In this document: positions 9,407 to 17,583 of the stretch, piece by piece
Position numbering within the stretch: the stretch's first letter is position 1
Layout of the letters: each line of letters opens with the position of its first letter
Assembly (NCBI GenBank): GCA_025999455.1
Contig: AP024683.1
Coordinates: 2,363,501 to 2,427,500, forward strand
Direction: 5' to 3'
Source of the DNA: Geminicoccaceae bacterium
GTDB taxonomy: Bacteria; Pseudomonadota; Alphaproteobacteria; Geminicoccales; Geminicoccaceae
DNA: 64,000 nucleotides
Translations under genes and position numbers: made by a program
Notes under the pieces: model-generated
Database searches by the model: none
The model's input: the letters and a program-made list of their open reading frames with translations, nothing else
Told to the model about the DNA's origin: nothing

Positions 9407-10483
9407 GTGGGATCGGTCGAGTCGATGGGCGGGGCGGCCGCGCCGGTCGGCCGTCGGGCCGCCACCGGTGCACCGGGTGCGGCGTTCGTGCGGCTCCTGC
9501 GGTCGAGCTTCCGCCTCTTGGGTCTCACCCGCCCGTCGGCCGAGCCCGCCTCGTCGGACGGCGCGGAGCCGCTCCTCGACTTCCTGCGCGCGGCCGCCGA
9601 CTTCCTCTGGGAGAGCGACGGCGAGCTGCGGCTCGTCCGGCTCTCCGAACCGGCCGAGACGGTCCTCCGCCGGCCGCGCTGGGAGCTCACGGGCCGGCGC
9701 TGGTCGGAGATCGCCCGACCTTACCCGCGCAACCCGCTCGAGTCCGGCGAGCCGCCACCGCTTCCCGGCGCGCCGGGCTTCCGCACGGGCGAGCCCTTCC
9801 GCGATCTGCGCTGCCGGTTGGAGGATGGCGAGGGCCGCCCGATCGTCCTCGAGACGAGTGGGGTGCCCCTGCTCGACCGCCGGGGCCGGTTCGCGGGCTA
9901 TCGGGGGATCGCGCGCGAGGTGAGCGCCCGGGTCCGCGCCGAGGAGCGGCTGCGCTTCTTGGCCGAGCACGATCCTTTGACCGGTGCCGCCAACCGGCAC
10001 GGGCTCTCGGCGGCGCTCGGGGGGGCGATCGCGGCGGCGGCCCGAGCCGGGCACCGGGTGGCGATCGTCCTCGTCGACCTCGACGGCTTCAAGCAGGTCA
10101 ACGACGCCCTCGGCCACGGCGCCGGCGATCGCGTGCTGCGCACCGTGGTCCGTCGGTTGCGCGAGGCGGGCCGGCCGGGCGACCTCGTGGCCCGGCTCGG
10201 CGGCGACGAGTTCGCCCTGCTCCTGCCCGCGGTCGAGCGCCCCGAGGAGCTGCCCGCCCGTCTCGCCGCCCTGGAGCGACGGCTCGCCGAGCCCTTCGCG
10301 GTGGGCAGCGTGGCCCTCGTGCTGGGCGCGAGCTGCGGCTTCGCCCTCTGGCCCGACCACGGCCAGGGCCTCGAGCAGCTCCTCGAGCGGGCCGATGCCG
10401 AGATGTACCGTGCCAAGCGCGCCCGACGCGCGGCCCGCCTCGCGCCGCGCCGGGCGGGCGAGCCCGTGCCGGCCCCCGGCTGA
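9407..10483 (+). CDS. PAS-GGDEF diguanylate cyclase
   Basis: A 358-residue signalling protein. Residues about 55-185 form a PAS/PAC sensor (LLDFLRAAADFLWESDGELR, then GRFAGYRGIAREVSARVRAEERL). A GGDEF domain follows from about 190. It keeps the DPLTGAANR entry block, VDLDGFKQVNDALGHGAGD and an intact RLGGDEFALLL active site near residue 265. An RxxD inhibitory site (RPGD) lies exactly five residues before GGDEF, so product feedback is likely. It should make cyclic di-GMP. There is no membrane segment, so a soluble ligand or cofactor is sensed. The GTG at 9407 is preferred over the ATG at 9425 because AGGGGAAG lies about 8 bp upstream. Confidence 0.9.
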   Translation: MGSVESMGGAAAPVGRRAATGAPGAAFVRLLRSSFRLLGLTRPSAEPASSDGAEPLLDFLRAAADFLWESDGELRLVRLSEPAETVLRRPRWELTGRRWSEIARPYPRNPLESGEPPPLPGAPGFRTGEPFRDLRCRLEDGEGRPIVLETSGVPLLDRRGRFAGYRGIAREVSARVRAEERLRFLAEHDPLTGAANRHGLSAALGGAIAAAARAGHRVAIVLVDLDGFKQVNDALGHGAGDRVLRTVVRRLREAGRPGDLVARLGGDEFALLLPAVERPEELPARLAALERRLAEPFAVGSVALVLGASCGFALWPDHGQGLEQLLERADAEMYRAKRARRAARLAPRRAGEPVPAPG

Positions 10484-10582
10484 GCCCGACCCCCGTTGTG
10501 GTCCGAGCCGCCGCGTGCGGGCGGCTCTTTCGCCCGGCGGTCGCCTCGCTTAAAGGGCGAGCAGCCGCGGGAGAGACCTGCG

Positions 10583-11746
10583 ATGCGCGCGATCCGCCCC
10601 GAGATCCTCGCCCTCGAGCCCTCCGGGATCGGTAAAGTAGCGGCCGACCACCTGGACGATCCCGAGGTCATCCCGCTCTGGTTCGGCGAGAGCGATCTCG
10701 TCACACCGCCCTTCATCCGGGCCGCGGCCACCGCCGCGCTCGAAGCCGGCAAGACCTTCTACGGTCCGACCCGCGGCCACGTGCCGGTGCGCGAGGCACT
10801 CGAAGCCTATCTCCACAGGATTTACGGGCTCCGCATCCACCCCGACCGGATCAGCCTGCCCGGCTCGACCATGCTCACGGTCATGATCACCTGTCAGTGC
10901 ATCGTGACCCCGGGCGACGAGGTCGTGCTGATCTCACCCTATTGGCCCAACATCCGCACGGTCGTCGAAGTCCTGGGTGGGGTGCCGGTCGACGTCCGCC
11001 TCGAAGAAGGTCCGGATCGCTGGCACCTCGACCTCGACCGCGTGGTCCGCGCGATCGGCCCCAAGACCAAGGCCGTGTACGTCAACAGCCCTTCCAACCC
11101 CACGGGCTGGATCATGCAGCCCGAGGAGCAGCGCGCGCTCCTCGAGCTCTGCCGCAAATACGGCCTCGCGCTCATCGCCGACGAGGTCTATCACCGGAAC
11201 GTCTTCGAAGGCCCCGATCCGGCGCCCTCCTTCCTCGCCTTGGCCGAGGAGGACGAGCCGGTCTTCGTCTTGAACGGCTTTTCCAAGGCCTGGGCGATGA
11301 CCGGCTGGCGGCTCGGCTGGATGGTCCACCCCAAGCGGCTCGAAACACCGATCCGGGTCCTTTCCGAAATCAACAACACCGGCGCCACCGCCTTCGCGCA
11401 ATATGGCGGGATCGCGGCCCTCGAGCAGGGCGAAGCGTTCGTCGCCGAGTTCCGCGCCCGCACCCGCCACAATCGCGACCTCGTCATGCGGATCCTCGGA
11501 ACCCATCCGCGCGTGCGGCTGTTGCGGCCGGAGGGTGCCTTCTACGCCTTCCCGAAGATCGAGGGGCTCACCGACAGCTTGGCCTTCTGTCGGCGGCTCG
11601 TGGCCGAATGCAAGGTCGGCACGGCGGCGGGCTACACCTTCGGCCAGGGCAACGAGAGCCACATCCGGCTCTGCTTCGCGATCCACCCCGAGCGGCTCGA
11701 GATCGCCCTCGAGCGGATCCGCGGCGTCCTCGACCGGATGAACTGA
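10583..11746 (+). CDS. PLP-dependent class I/II aminotransferase
   Basis: A 387-residue fold-type I aminotransferase related to aspartate and aromatic aminotransferases. It shows KTFYGPTRGHVPVREA substrate and PLP contacts, the NSPSNPTGWIM block, and the PLP-binding lysine in NGFSKAWAMTGWRLGW near residue 235. RLCFAIHPERL near the C-terminus holds the carboxylate-binding Arg. The start is the ATG at 10583 after a GGGAGAGA ribosome site. It stands alone, converging on the next gene with only 3 bp between stops. The amino acid substrate is not determinable. Confidence 0.9.
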   Translation: MRAIRPEILALEPSGIGKVAADHLDDPEVIPLWFGESDLVTPPFIRAAATAALEAGKTFYGPTRGHVPVREALEAYLHRIYGLRIHPDRISLPGSTMLTVMITCQCIVTPGDEVVLISPYWPNIRTVVEVLGGVPVDVRLEEGPDRWHLDLDRVVRAIGPKTKAVYVNSPSNPTGWIMQPEEQRALLELCRKYGLALIADEVYHRNVFEGPDPAPSFLALAEEDEPVFVLNGFSKAWAMTGWRLGWMVHPKRLETPIRVLSEINNTGATAFAQYGGIAALEQGEAFVAEFRARTRHNRDLVMRILGTHPRVRLLRPEGAFYAFPKIEGLTDSLAFCRRLVAECKVGTAAGYTFGQGNESHIRLCFAIHPERLEIALERIRGVLDRMN

Positions 11747-11749
11747 GCT

Positions 11750-13456
11750 TCAGGGGCGCCGTCTCGGCTGATCGGCGGCGGTCACGTCCGCAGCCGGCGG
11801 CTCGAGGTCTTCGGGGGCGACCACCTCCTGGAGCGTACCGAGGACGGTCCAATCGCCTTCCCGGCCGAGCTCGCGCACGACGATCCGCCCCTCGCGGTCG
11901 AGGGCGACGAGCAACGGTCTCCCCTCAGGGGACCGGGAAAGGCCCGAGAGTTCCGCGACCGCGCCCGGGACGGTCTCGCCCTTCGCGCCGAGCGGACCGG
12001 CGACGATCCGACCCTCCCGGTCCCGCCAGGCGATCCAGCTTGCACCGGCTCCGTCGCCGCCGAGCACGATGTCGTCGTGGACGTCCTCGGCGAGCGGGAT
12101 CGGATCGGCGGCCGGACATCCTTCCCGGTCGAGCCGCTGGAGGAGGAGCCGTCCGTCCGGGTCGCGGCAGGCGAGGAGGAACCCGTCCTCCCCTTCGAGC
12201 AAGGCCGGCGCCCGGGCCGCATCGACGGCTTGACGGAGCCCGGTCGGCCGCCAGTCGAGCGGTTCCGGCGGCGTTCGGTCGAGGCGAGCCGTGACGAGGC
12301 GGCTCTCGGCGTCCGCACCCAGGAGCAGGCTCGGGGCGTCCTCGCGGGCGAGGAGGTGGAGCCGGCGCAGCGGTGGGCCTTCCAGGACCTGCCATCTCGA
12401 ATCGGGCGTACCCACCGCGCGCCAGAGGAGCTCGCCCGTTTCGCCGAGCGCCAGCACGAGCCGCGCCCCACCGAGGTCGATGCCGGCCGGTCGGCCCTCG
12501 GTGATCGCGCGCAGGAACCGCTTCGTCACGAACTTCGACGCGACGGGCCGCGGTTGGCCGAGCACGTCGCGGACGGTGCAGTCGATCGTGCCGTCGACCT
12601 CGAAGGCGAGCACGGCGATCGGGGTCATGCCGGTGACCCGGACCTCGTGCCGACCGACGGCGACCGGCAGGGTCGCGACGAGCTCGACGTCGTTGCAGTC
12701 TCGGTACCGGTCGGAATAGGGGCCGCGCAGCGGCGGCCGCCGTTCCGGCGGTAGGCGGCCGCGAATTCGCAGCCCCTTCCAGGGCGCCTCGAGGAAGCTC
12801 ACGAAGTCGTTCTCGTCGTCGTCGGTTCCCCACACGTGGACCGCGACCCGATCGGGTGCGCGCCCGAGGTCCAAGGCCCTCCCGAACGGGTCGCGCAGCC
12901 GGCCGCCGCTTTCGACCGTGGACGCCGGCGAGAAAGCGTAGTCGAGCCGGCCGTCGCCGCGCGCCGCAGCGTAGGCCGCGACCGTGAAGTCGAGGTCGCC
13001 CGCGCTCTGATCGTCGCTGTCCGAGAGCACGCGGATCCAGCCGATCCGACAGGTGGCCGTACGTCGGAAGGTCGAGAACCAGCCGCGGTGGCGGACCTTC
13101 TTCTGCCCGAGCGCGGTCCCCGGCCCCCCACTCGGTACCGAGATCCGGTACCAGAACCTGCGCTCCTGCGGCAGGTCGAAGAGGCGGATCCGGTGCCGGT
13201 AGCGGGCGCTGCCGAAGAGCTCGAGCTCGATCCGTTCCCGGTTCGCTTTCTCCATGTCGAGGGCGATCTCGCCCGTCACCATCCGGAACAACTCGACCGT
13301 GGCGAAGCAGGGCCGGGTGGTTTCGAAGGTGATCGTGGCGTTCTCGGGCTCGGGCGTCACGACGACGCCGAAGATCGCCTGCGCCGGCTCGACGTCGAAG
13401 AGGAGCGGTCCGAGGCTTTCCCGGACCGGCGCGAGGAGCTCGCTCGAGATCGGCAA
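11750..13456 (-). CDS. Unrecognised 568-residue beta-rich protein
   Basis: I do not recognise this protein. The N-terminal third contains a stretch resembling a metallophosphatase or fibronectin-III N-terminal domain (ATITFETTRPCFATVELF at about 39-56). The middle has acidic segments such as DSDDQSAGDLDFTVAAYA and VHVWGTDDDENDFVSF. The last 220 residues look like four to five short repeated blade-like strands ending in phrases such as DGRLLLQRLDREG, EGRIVAGPLG and EGRIVVRELG, consistent with a beta-propeller. No signal peptide or membrane segment is seen, so it is probably cytoplasmic. Codon use matches the neighbours. It lies just upstream of nsrR on the minus strand but is separated from it by 93 bp. 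Confidence 0.7.
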   Translation of the reverse strand: MPISSELLAPVRESLGPLLFDVEPAQAIFGVVVTPEPENATITFETTRPCFATVELFRMVTGEIALDMEKANRERIELELFGSARYRHRIRLFDLPQERRFWYRISVPSGGPGTALGQKKVRHRGWFSTFRRTATCRIGWIRVLSDSDDQSAGDLDFTVAAYAAARGDGRLDYAFSPASTVESGGRLRDPFGRALDLGRAPDRVAVHVWGTDDDENDFVSFLEAPWKGLRIRGRLPPERRPPLRGPYSDRYRDCNDVELVATLPVAVGRHEVRVTGMTPIAVLAFEVDGTIDCTVRDVLGQPRPVASKFVTKRFLRAITEGRPAGIDLGGARLVLALGETGELLWRAVGTPDSRWQVLEGPPLRRLHLLAREDAPSLLLGADAESRLVTARLDRTPPEPLDWRPTGLRQAVDAARAPALLEGEDGFLLACRDPDGRLLLQRLDREGCPAADPIPLAEDVHDDIVLGGDGAGASWIAWRDREGRIVAGPLGAKGETVPGAVAELSGLSRSPEGRPLLVALDREGRIVVRELGREGDWTVLGTLQEVVAPEDLEPPAADVTAADQPRRRP

Positions 13457-13549
13457 GGACGTCCTCCCGGCTCGGCGACGCGGTGCGCCGATGGACCAGA
13501 GAACGCCAGCTCGGCTGCCGATGCAAGCCCGGCCGCGCGGGCCCGCGGC

Positions 13550-13981
13550 TCATCCCGCCAAGAGCTCGCTCACCCGGCGCCGTTCGGCCACGATCTCGGC
13601 GAGCGTGGTGCGGTCGAGGACGGCGAGGAACGCCTCGAGCGCCTCGGCGAGGACGGCACGCAGGACGCAGCCGGGCTCGAGTCGGCAGAGCCCGCTCGAC
13701 GGGTCGAAGCACTCGACGAGCCGCAGATCGCTCTCGGTCACCCGCACGACGCGCCCGATGGCGATGGCTTGGGGCGGAGCGGCGAGCCGATAGCCGCCGG
13801 TGCGGCCCCGCACCGAGGCGAGGAAGCCGTGCCGCGCCAAGAGGTTCGTGATCTTGCGGACGTGGCCTTCGGGGATCCGGTGGACCCGGGCGATCTCGGC
13901 CACGGTCACGAGCTCGGGGTCGCGCACCGCGGCCAAGACGAGGGCGCGCAGCGCATAGTCGGAGAGTTTCGAGAGCTGCAT
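13550..13981 (-). CDS. nsrR: Rrf2-family Fe-S regulator, NsrR type (nitric oxide sensor)
   Basis: A 143-residue Rrf2 repressor. It has an N-terminal winged helix-turn-helix (VTVAEIARVHRIPEGHVRKI) and the GGYRLA wing. The cluster ligands are Cys91, Cys99 and Cys105, in VECFDPSSGLC and RLEPGC. The VECFDP phrase and the AFLAVLDRTTLAEI tail are those of NsrR rather than IscR or RirA. NsrR holds a [4Fe-4S] cluster destroyed by NO and represses NO-detoxification genes. Its position downstream of a heme-copper oxidase/NO reductase-like cluster on the same strand supports that role. The start is the ATG at 13981, where the domain begins, though the frame stays open upstream. Confidence 0.88.
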   Translation of the reverse strand: MQLSKLSDYALRALVLAAVRDPELVTVAEIARVHRIPEGHVRKITNLLARHGFLASVRGRTGGYRLAAPPQAIAIGRVVRVTESDLRLVECFDPSSGLCRLEPGCVLRAVLAEALEAFLAVLDRTTLAEIVAERRRVSELLAG

Positions 13982-14287
13982 CGTGCCTCGAGTCGCGGGT
14001 GACGCACCTTTCGCCCCTCCCCCGAGCGGCGACCGGCCGGAACTTAGCCGGACCGCGCCGGTCGCGGCAGGTCCGCGGCCGCGCGTCGCGGGAACGTACC
14101 GGCTCACGGGCCGCGGCCGGGTCCCGAGTTTCCTTCGGACCGATCGTGGCGGCACGGCCGCGTACGAGCAGCCGGAAGATGGGATCATGCGGCTGCCCGA
14201 CGGAAACGATCGCGAGGGTCCCGCCGCCCATCCGAGCCCCCGCGAAGGCTGCGATCGTGAAGCGGAGTGGGCCGTCGAGACTCGACA
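13982..14287. other. 306-bp gap between the membrane-protein gene and nsrR
   Basis: No gene is confidently assigned here. It probably holds the nsrR promoter and leader, but I see no convincing -35/-10 pair. An ATG at 14288 overlaps the upstream stop and opens a frame with plausible first codons that then runs on through nsrR without a stop. Confidence 0.4.
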
Positions 14288-14887
14288 TCAGCTGCCGCTC
14301 TGCACGGCCCGTGGACCGATCGACGCCGAGGTCGCTCCGAGCGCAGGCGGCCGGACGCAGAGCCTTCCCAGCCACAGCAACGAGGCCAGGGCGGCGAGCA
14401 GAAGGAGCGCGGTGCCGAGTTCGTCCTGCTCGCTGCGCAGATAGCGCAAGCAGAGCCGCTCCGGCAGTGCGGTGTAGAGCCAGCCCATCGCCGCTGCCAT
14501 GGCCAGCGTCTGGGCGGCGAGCAACTGGCGGGCGAGCCAGGGAACCCGCGGGAGGCTGCGGGCCAGCGCCGCCCCGGCGATCGGCAGCGACGCCAACTTG
14601 GCGGCTTCGAAGCGGAGGTCGGCGAGGCTCGCGTCGATCGACCGCGGCAGCATCCAATAGGCCGAAATCGCAGCCGCCAGCGCGAGGCCCGTGGCACCGC
14701 CGCGGTTCCACCGGGTGGGCCCGCAGGGACGGCCGGCCAGGAGCGCCCCGGCGGCGAGCAGGAGCGGGAACTGGACGAGGAGGTGGGTGACGAGCCGCGC
14801 CTCGAGCGTCTCCCGGACGAGCCAGGCGGCGAGGAACGCGACCGATCCGGTCAGGACCCCCGGCCAGTTGTCGACCGGGCGGCTCAC
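14288..14887 (-). CDS. Membrane protein of the heme-copper reductase cluster
   Basis: A 199-residue protein with about five to six hydrophobic segments. It has an early ARLVTHLLVQFPLLLAAGALL segment, with His in THLLVQFP, and the phrase SAYWMLPRSIDASL in the middle. These resemble small membrane proteins found with SCO and heme-copper subunits, loosely like CtaG_caa3. A role in copper delivery or assembly is inference. The ATG overlaps the SCO stop (ATGA), so it is in the same operon. Confidence 0.75.
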   Translation of the reverse strand: MSRPVDNWPGVLTGSVAFLAAWLVRETLEARLVTHLLVQFPLLLAAGALLAGRPCGPTRWNRGGATGLALAAAISAYWMLPRSIDASLADLRFEAAKLASLPIAGAALARSLPRVPWLARQLLAAQTLAMAAAMGWLYTALPERLCLRYLRSEQDELGTALLLLAALASLLWLGRLCVRPPALGATSASIGPRAVQSGS

Positions 14888-15480
14888 CGGCGGAGCTCCG
14901 CCGAGGCCCGGTCGATCTCGTCGGGGTCGAGGATCGCGGCGACGCGGCCTCGCGCGTCGATCAGATGCAGCGCCGCGTTGTGGACGTATCCACCCTCACC
15001 GTCCGGGATCACGACGACGCCCATCGCCCGAAGCAACGTGCGCAGCGCGGCCTCGTCTTCCGGCAGAGCGACCCGCCAGCGGCGCGGATCGGCCCCGTGC
15101 GCCGCCGCGTAGGCCGAGAGTGCCGTCGCATCGTCGCGCGCCGGGTCGAAGCTCACGGAGAGGAGCTGGAGCGCGGGTGCAGCACCCGCCTCTTCGAGGG
15201 CGTCTTGGATCGCCGCGAAGCTCCGGCCGAGTGCCACGCAAAGGGTCGGGCAGCTCGTGTAGACGAACTCGACGAGCATCGGCCGCCCGCCGATCGGGAG
15301 CTCGAAGCGCTCTCCCCGAGCGTCGCGGAGCGTGACCGCCGGCACGGGTACCGGAGCCCGCTGCACGGCGAGCCGCCGGGCGGTTTCGCTCGTGAAGGCG
15401 CGGAAGCCGTCGGTCGCGACGAAAATCGCCCCCACGCCGGCGAGGAGGACCGCTGCCGTGGCGATCGCCGTCCGCACCAC
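14884..15480 (-). CDS. SCO1/SenC-type copper chaperone
   Basis: A 198-residue thioredoxin-fold protein anchored by an N-terminal membrane helix (TAIATAAVLLAGVGAIFVA). The copper-binding motif is intact: FVYTSCPTLC (CxxxC near residues 75-80), with the distal His in GGYVHNAALHLI near 165-172. SCO proteins load copper into the CuA centre of subunit II, which fits the intact CuA site in the same operon. The start is GTG at 15480, with a second in-frame GTG one codon later. It begins 4 bp after the subunit I stop. Confidence 0.9.
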   Translation of the reverse strand: MVRTAIATAAVLLAGVGAIFVATDGFRAFTSETARRLAVQRAPVPVPAVTLRDARGERFELPIGGRPMLVEFVYTSCPTLCVALGRSFAAIQDALEEAGAAPALQLLSVSFDPARDDATALSAYAAAHGADPRRWRVALPEDEAALRTLLRAMGVVVIPDGEGGYVHNAALHLIDARGRVAAILDPDEIDRASAELRR

Positions 15481-15484
15481 GGTC

Positions 15485-16948
15485 TCACCCCGCCTCGCGG
15501 GTCGCGCCCGCGGCCGTGAGCAATCCCGGCAGCGCCCGCAGGAAGAAGCCGGCGGCGCCGACGAGGACGAGGATCGCGAAGAACACGGCCGGCAGGTCGT
15601 GGACGATCCAAGAGGGCTCGTGGACCGCCCAGCGGCGTGGCACGCTCGCCGCGCCCGCTACGAGAAAGCCCAAGGTGAGCCCGGCGCCGCCGACGACATA
15701 GCTGCCGAGGAGGAGTCGATCGCCGCCCGAGAGCCCGGCCACGTTGCGGCCATGGGCGAGCCAGGAAAGTGTGCCCCAGACCATCGCCACCTGGCCCAGG
15801 ATCAAATACATGTGGAAATGGCCGGGCACCCAGAGCGTGTTGTGCATCACCTTGTTGACGGCGACGATGCCGTCGATCCAGGCCGGCATCACACCCGCCG
15901 TCCACCCCGCCACGCCGAGCACGAGGAGCGAGGCCGAAAGATCGAGCCGGGCACCGGAACGGTAGAGGTACGACAAAAGGCCGAGGGTCGTGACCGCGAC
16001 GAGCGGCACGGCACTGCCGTAGGAGAGGACTTGGCCGGCCACGAGCGCCCAGGCCGGCATCACGGTGTCCTGGAGGAGGTGGTGGGGATAGACCGCCATG
16101 ACGAAGAGCAGCACGACGCTCCAGGCACCGGCGAAAACCCGGCTCGTCTTCCACCGCCGACCGGTATAGTCGGGAACGATCTCGTAGACCGCGATCACGG
16201 CCATGTAGATGGTGGCATTGATGAAGACGTGGCCGAAAAAGTAGATCATGTTCTTGGCCACGAGCGGATCGAGACCCACGCCGGCCAGGAGGATCTCGAG
16301 GATCGAGATCAGGATGACCGCCGCGCCGAAGACGAGCCCCAGCAGATCGAAGATCGTCACGGCCGCGGCGGCGACCACGGTCGGTGGCGGGACGGGGTCC
16401 TGCCGGCCGCGGAACAGGAGCGGCCAGGCGAGCGCCCGGCCGAGGCCACCCCAAGCGGCGCGCAGGGCTCGGGCGCATTCGAGGTGGACGAGCAGGAAGC
16501 CCACGCCCACGAGCGCCAGGCCCGCCAGGTAGAGCACCGCCACGTTCGGCGACCAGACCCCGCCCGACACCGCCGGCAGCGGATAGAGGAAGGTCCAGGC
16601 GGCGGCGGACCCGCCGAGGAAGATCGCGCCCAGGATCAGCACGACGCCCGACAGGAACAGTCCGAGGAACGCCCAGAAAGCCCGCTCGTCGAGCGTCACG
16701 TGGCGGCCGAGGAAGTGCCAGAGAATGCCGATCCCGGTGAGCCCGGCGGTGCCGACCATGCCGATCCCGTGCGCCGTCATGATCTCGTAGAAGAGGCGTG
16801 GGTCGAGCGGCAGGAGATCCGCCTGGCTCGCCTTCATGAGGAGGCCCAAGAGCATCATCACGAGGAAGACGAGACCACCCAGAACGAGCGCGAGCCGCGC
16901 CGGCTCGAAGCCGGCAACCGTACGGTCGGCCATCGTCGTCGAAGCCAT
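15485..16948 (-). CDS. Heme-copper oxidoreductase subunit I lacking the active-site Tyr (putative NO reductase)
   Basis: A 487-residue polytopic protein with about 12-13 membrane helices. All six histidine metal ligands are present: His60 (TAHGIGMV), His240 (FFGHVFIN), His289-His290 (YPHHLLQD), and His377 and His379 (VPGHFHM). The tyrosine that in oxidases crosslinks to the helix VI His sits four residues after it; here that position is Asn244. Loss of this Tyr is typical of NO-reducing members of the superfamily. Together with nsrR nearby this suggests NO reduction rather than oxygen reduction. The ATG at 16948 has GGGAGG just upstream and follows the CuA subunit by 13 bp. Confidence 0.85.
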   Translation of the reverse strand: MASTTMADRTVAGFEPARLALVLGGLVFLVMMLLGLLMKASQADLLPLDPRLFYEIMTAHGIGMVGTAGLTGIGILWHFLGRHVTLDERAFWAFLGLFLSGVVLILGAIFLGGSAAAWTFLYPLPAVSGGVWSPNVAVLYLAGLALVGVGFLLVHLECARALRAAWGGLGRALAWPLLFRGRQDPVPPPTVVAAAAVTIFDLLGLVFGAAVILISILEILLAGVGLDPLVAKNMIYFFGHVFINATIYMAVIAVYEIVPDYTGRRWKTSRVFAGAWSVVLLFVMAVYPHHLLQDTVMPAWALVAGQVLSYGSAVPLVAVTTLGLLSYLYRSGARLDLSASLLVLGVAGWTAGVMPAWIDGIVAVNKVMHNTLWVPGHFHMYLILGQVAMVWGTLSWLAHGRNVAGLSGGDRLLLGSYVVGGAGLTLGFLVAGAASVPRRWAVHEPSWIVHDLPAVFFAILVLVGAAGFFLRALPGLLTAAGATREAG

Positions 16949-16961
16949 CCGGACCTCCCTC

Positions 16962-17480
16962 TCAGCTGGTTCCCCGGACCTCGAATTCGGCCATCATCCC
17001 GTGATGGGCGAGACCGCAATATTCGAGGCAGAGAACACGGTAGCGACCGGGTTCGGTGAACGTCCAAGCGACCTTGTTGACCCAGCCGGGCATCGCCTGG
17101 GTCTGGAAGAGGAGCCGTCCGCCCGGATCGAACACCCCGAAGCCGTGGTTCACGTCGGTGCTCGTCGCGTGGAAGACGACCGGCACGCCGATCGGCAGCT
17201 CCACCCGATCGAGCTCCCACGCCCACATCGACGCGCGCACGTGGACTGGGACGACCCCGGGCCCGGCCGGGACGGCGTGCGGCCAGGGCAGGAGCGTCGC
17301 AACCGCGATCGCCGCGCCGGCGATCACCGCACCCCAAAGGATCCGCCCGCGGAGCGCGTCGACCGAGCCGGTGGGACCGCCACCGCCGGCCGCGGGCTCG
17401 AGGCGGCGCAGCACCGCGAGGAACGCCACGGCGACCGCGGCGATCGCCGCGAGCGAGAGAACCAGGACGATCTCCTGCAT
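16962..17480 (-). CDS. CuA-containing subunit II
   Basis: A 172-residue protein with two membrane helices (residues about 3-24 and 47-65) and a periplasmic cupredoxin domain. The CuA ligands are complete: His112 (DVNHGFGV), Cys151, Cys155, His159 and Met162 in CLEYCGLAHHGMM. It should accept electrons from cytochrome c and pass them to subunit I. I chose the ATG at 17480 because GGGGAGG lies 7 bp upstream; an ATG at 17501 lacks such a site and sits in the promoter-like region. It is first in the subunit II-subunit I-SCO-membrane protein operon. Confidence 0.9.
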   Translation of the reverse strand: MQEIVLVLSLAAIAAVAVAFLAVLRRLEPAAGGGGPTGSVDALRGRILWGAVIAGAAIAVATLLPWPHAVPAGPGVVPVHVRASMWAWELDRVELPIGVPVVFHATSTDVNHGFGVFDPGGRLLFQTQAMPGWVNKVAWTFTEPGRYRVLCLEYCGLAHHGMMAEFEVRGTS

Positions 17481-17493
17481 CTCCGCCTCCCCG

Positions 17494-17520
17494 TTTAACA
17501 TCGATGCTTTATCGCTCTTT
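17494..17520 (-). promoter_or_regulatory. AT-rich promoter/operator ahead of the CuA operon
   Basis: This short AT-rich island in a GC-rich genome contains an imperfect palindrome, AACATCGATGCTT (17497-17509), centred on the perfect CATCGATG. It lies about 20 bp upstream of the subunit II start. It could be the promoter and an NsrR-type operator; it does not match a consensus I can state with confidence. Confidence 0.4.
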
Positions 17521-17529
17521 TAGCGCCGC

Positions 17530-17559
17530 AAAAAGGCCGGGTGCAAGGGGCACCCGGCC
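17530..17559 (-). terminator. Rho-independent terminator after dctM
   Basis: Read on the minus strand, a perfect 10-bp stem GGCCGGGTGC...GCACCCGGCC with a 5-base loop is followed directly by TTTTT. It lies 25 bp after the dctM stop, so it ends the TRAP operon and insulates it from the CuA operon downstream. Confidence 0.85.
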
Positions 17560-17583
17560 GGTTCCGCGTCCCGCCTCCGCCTC

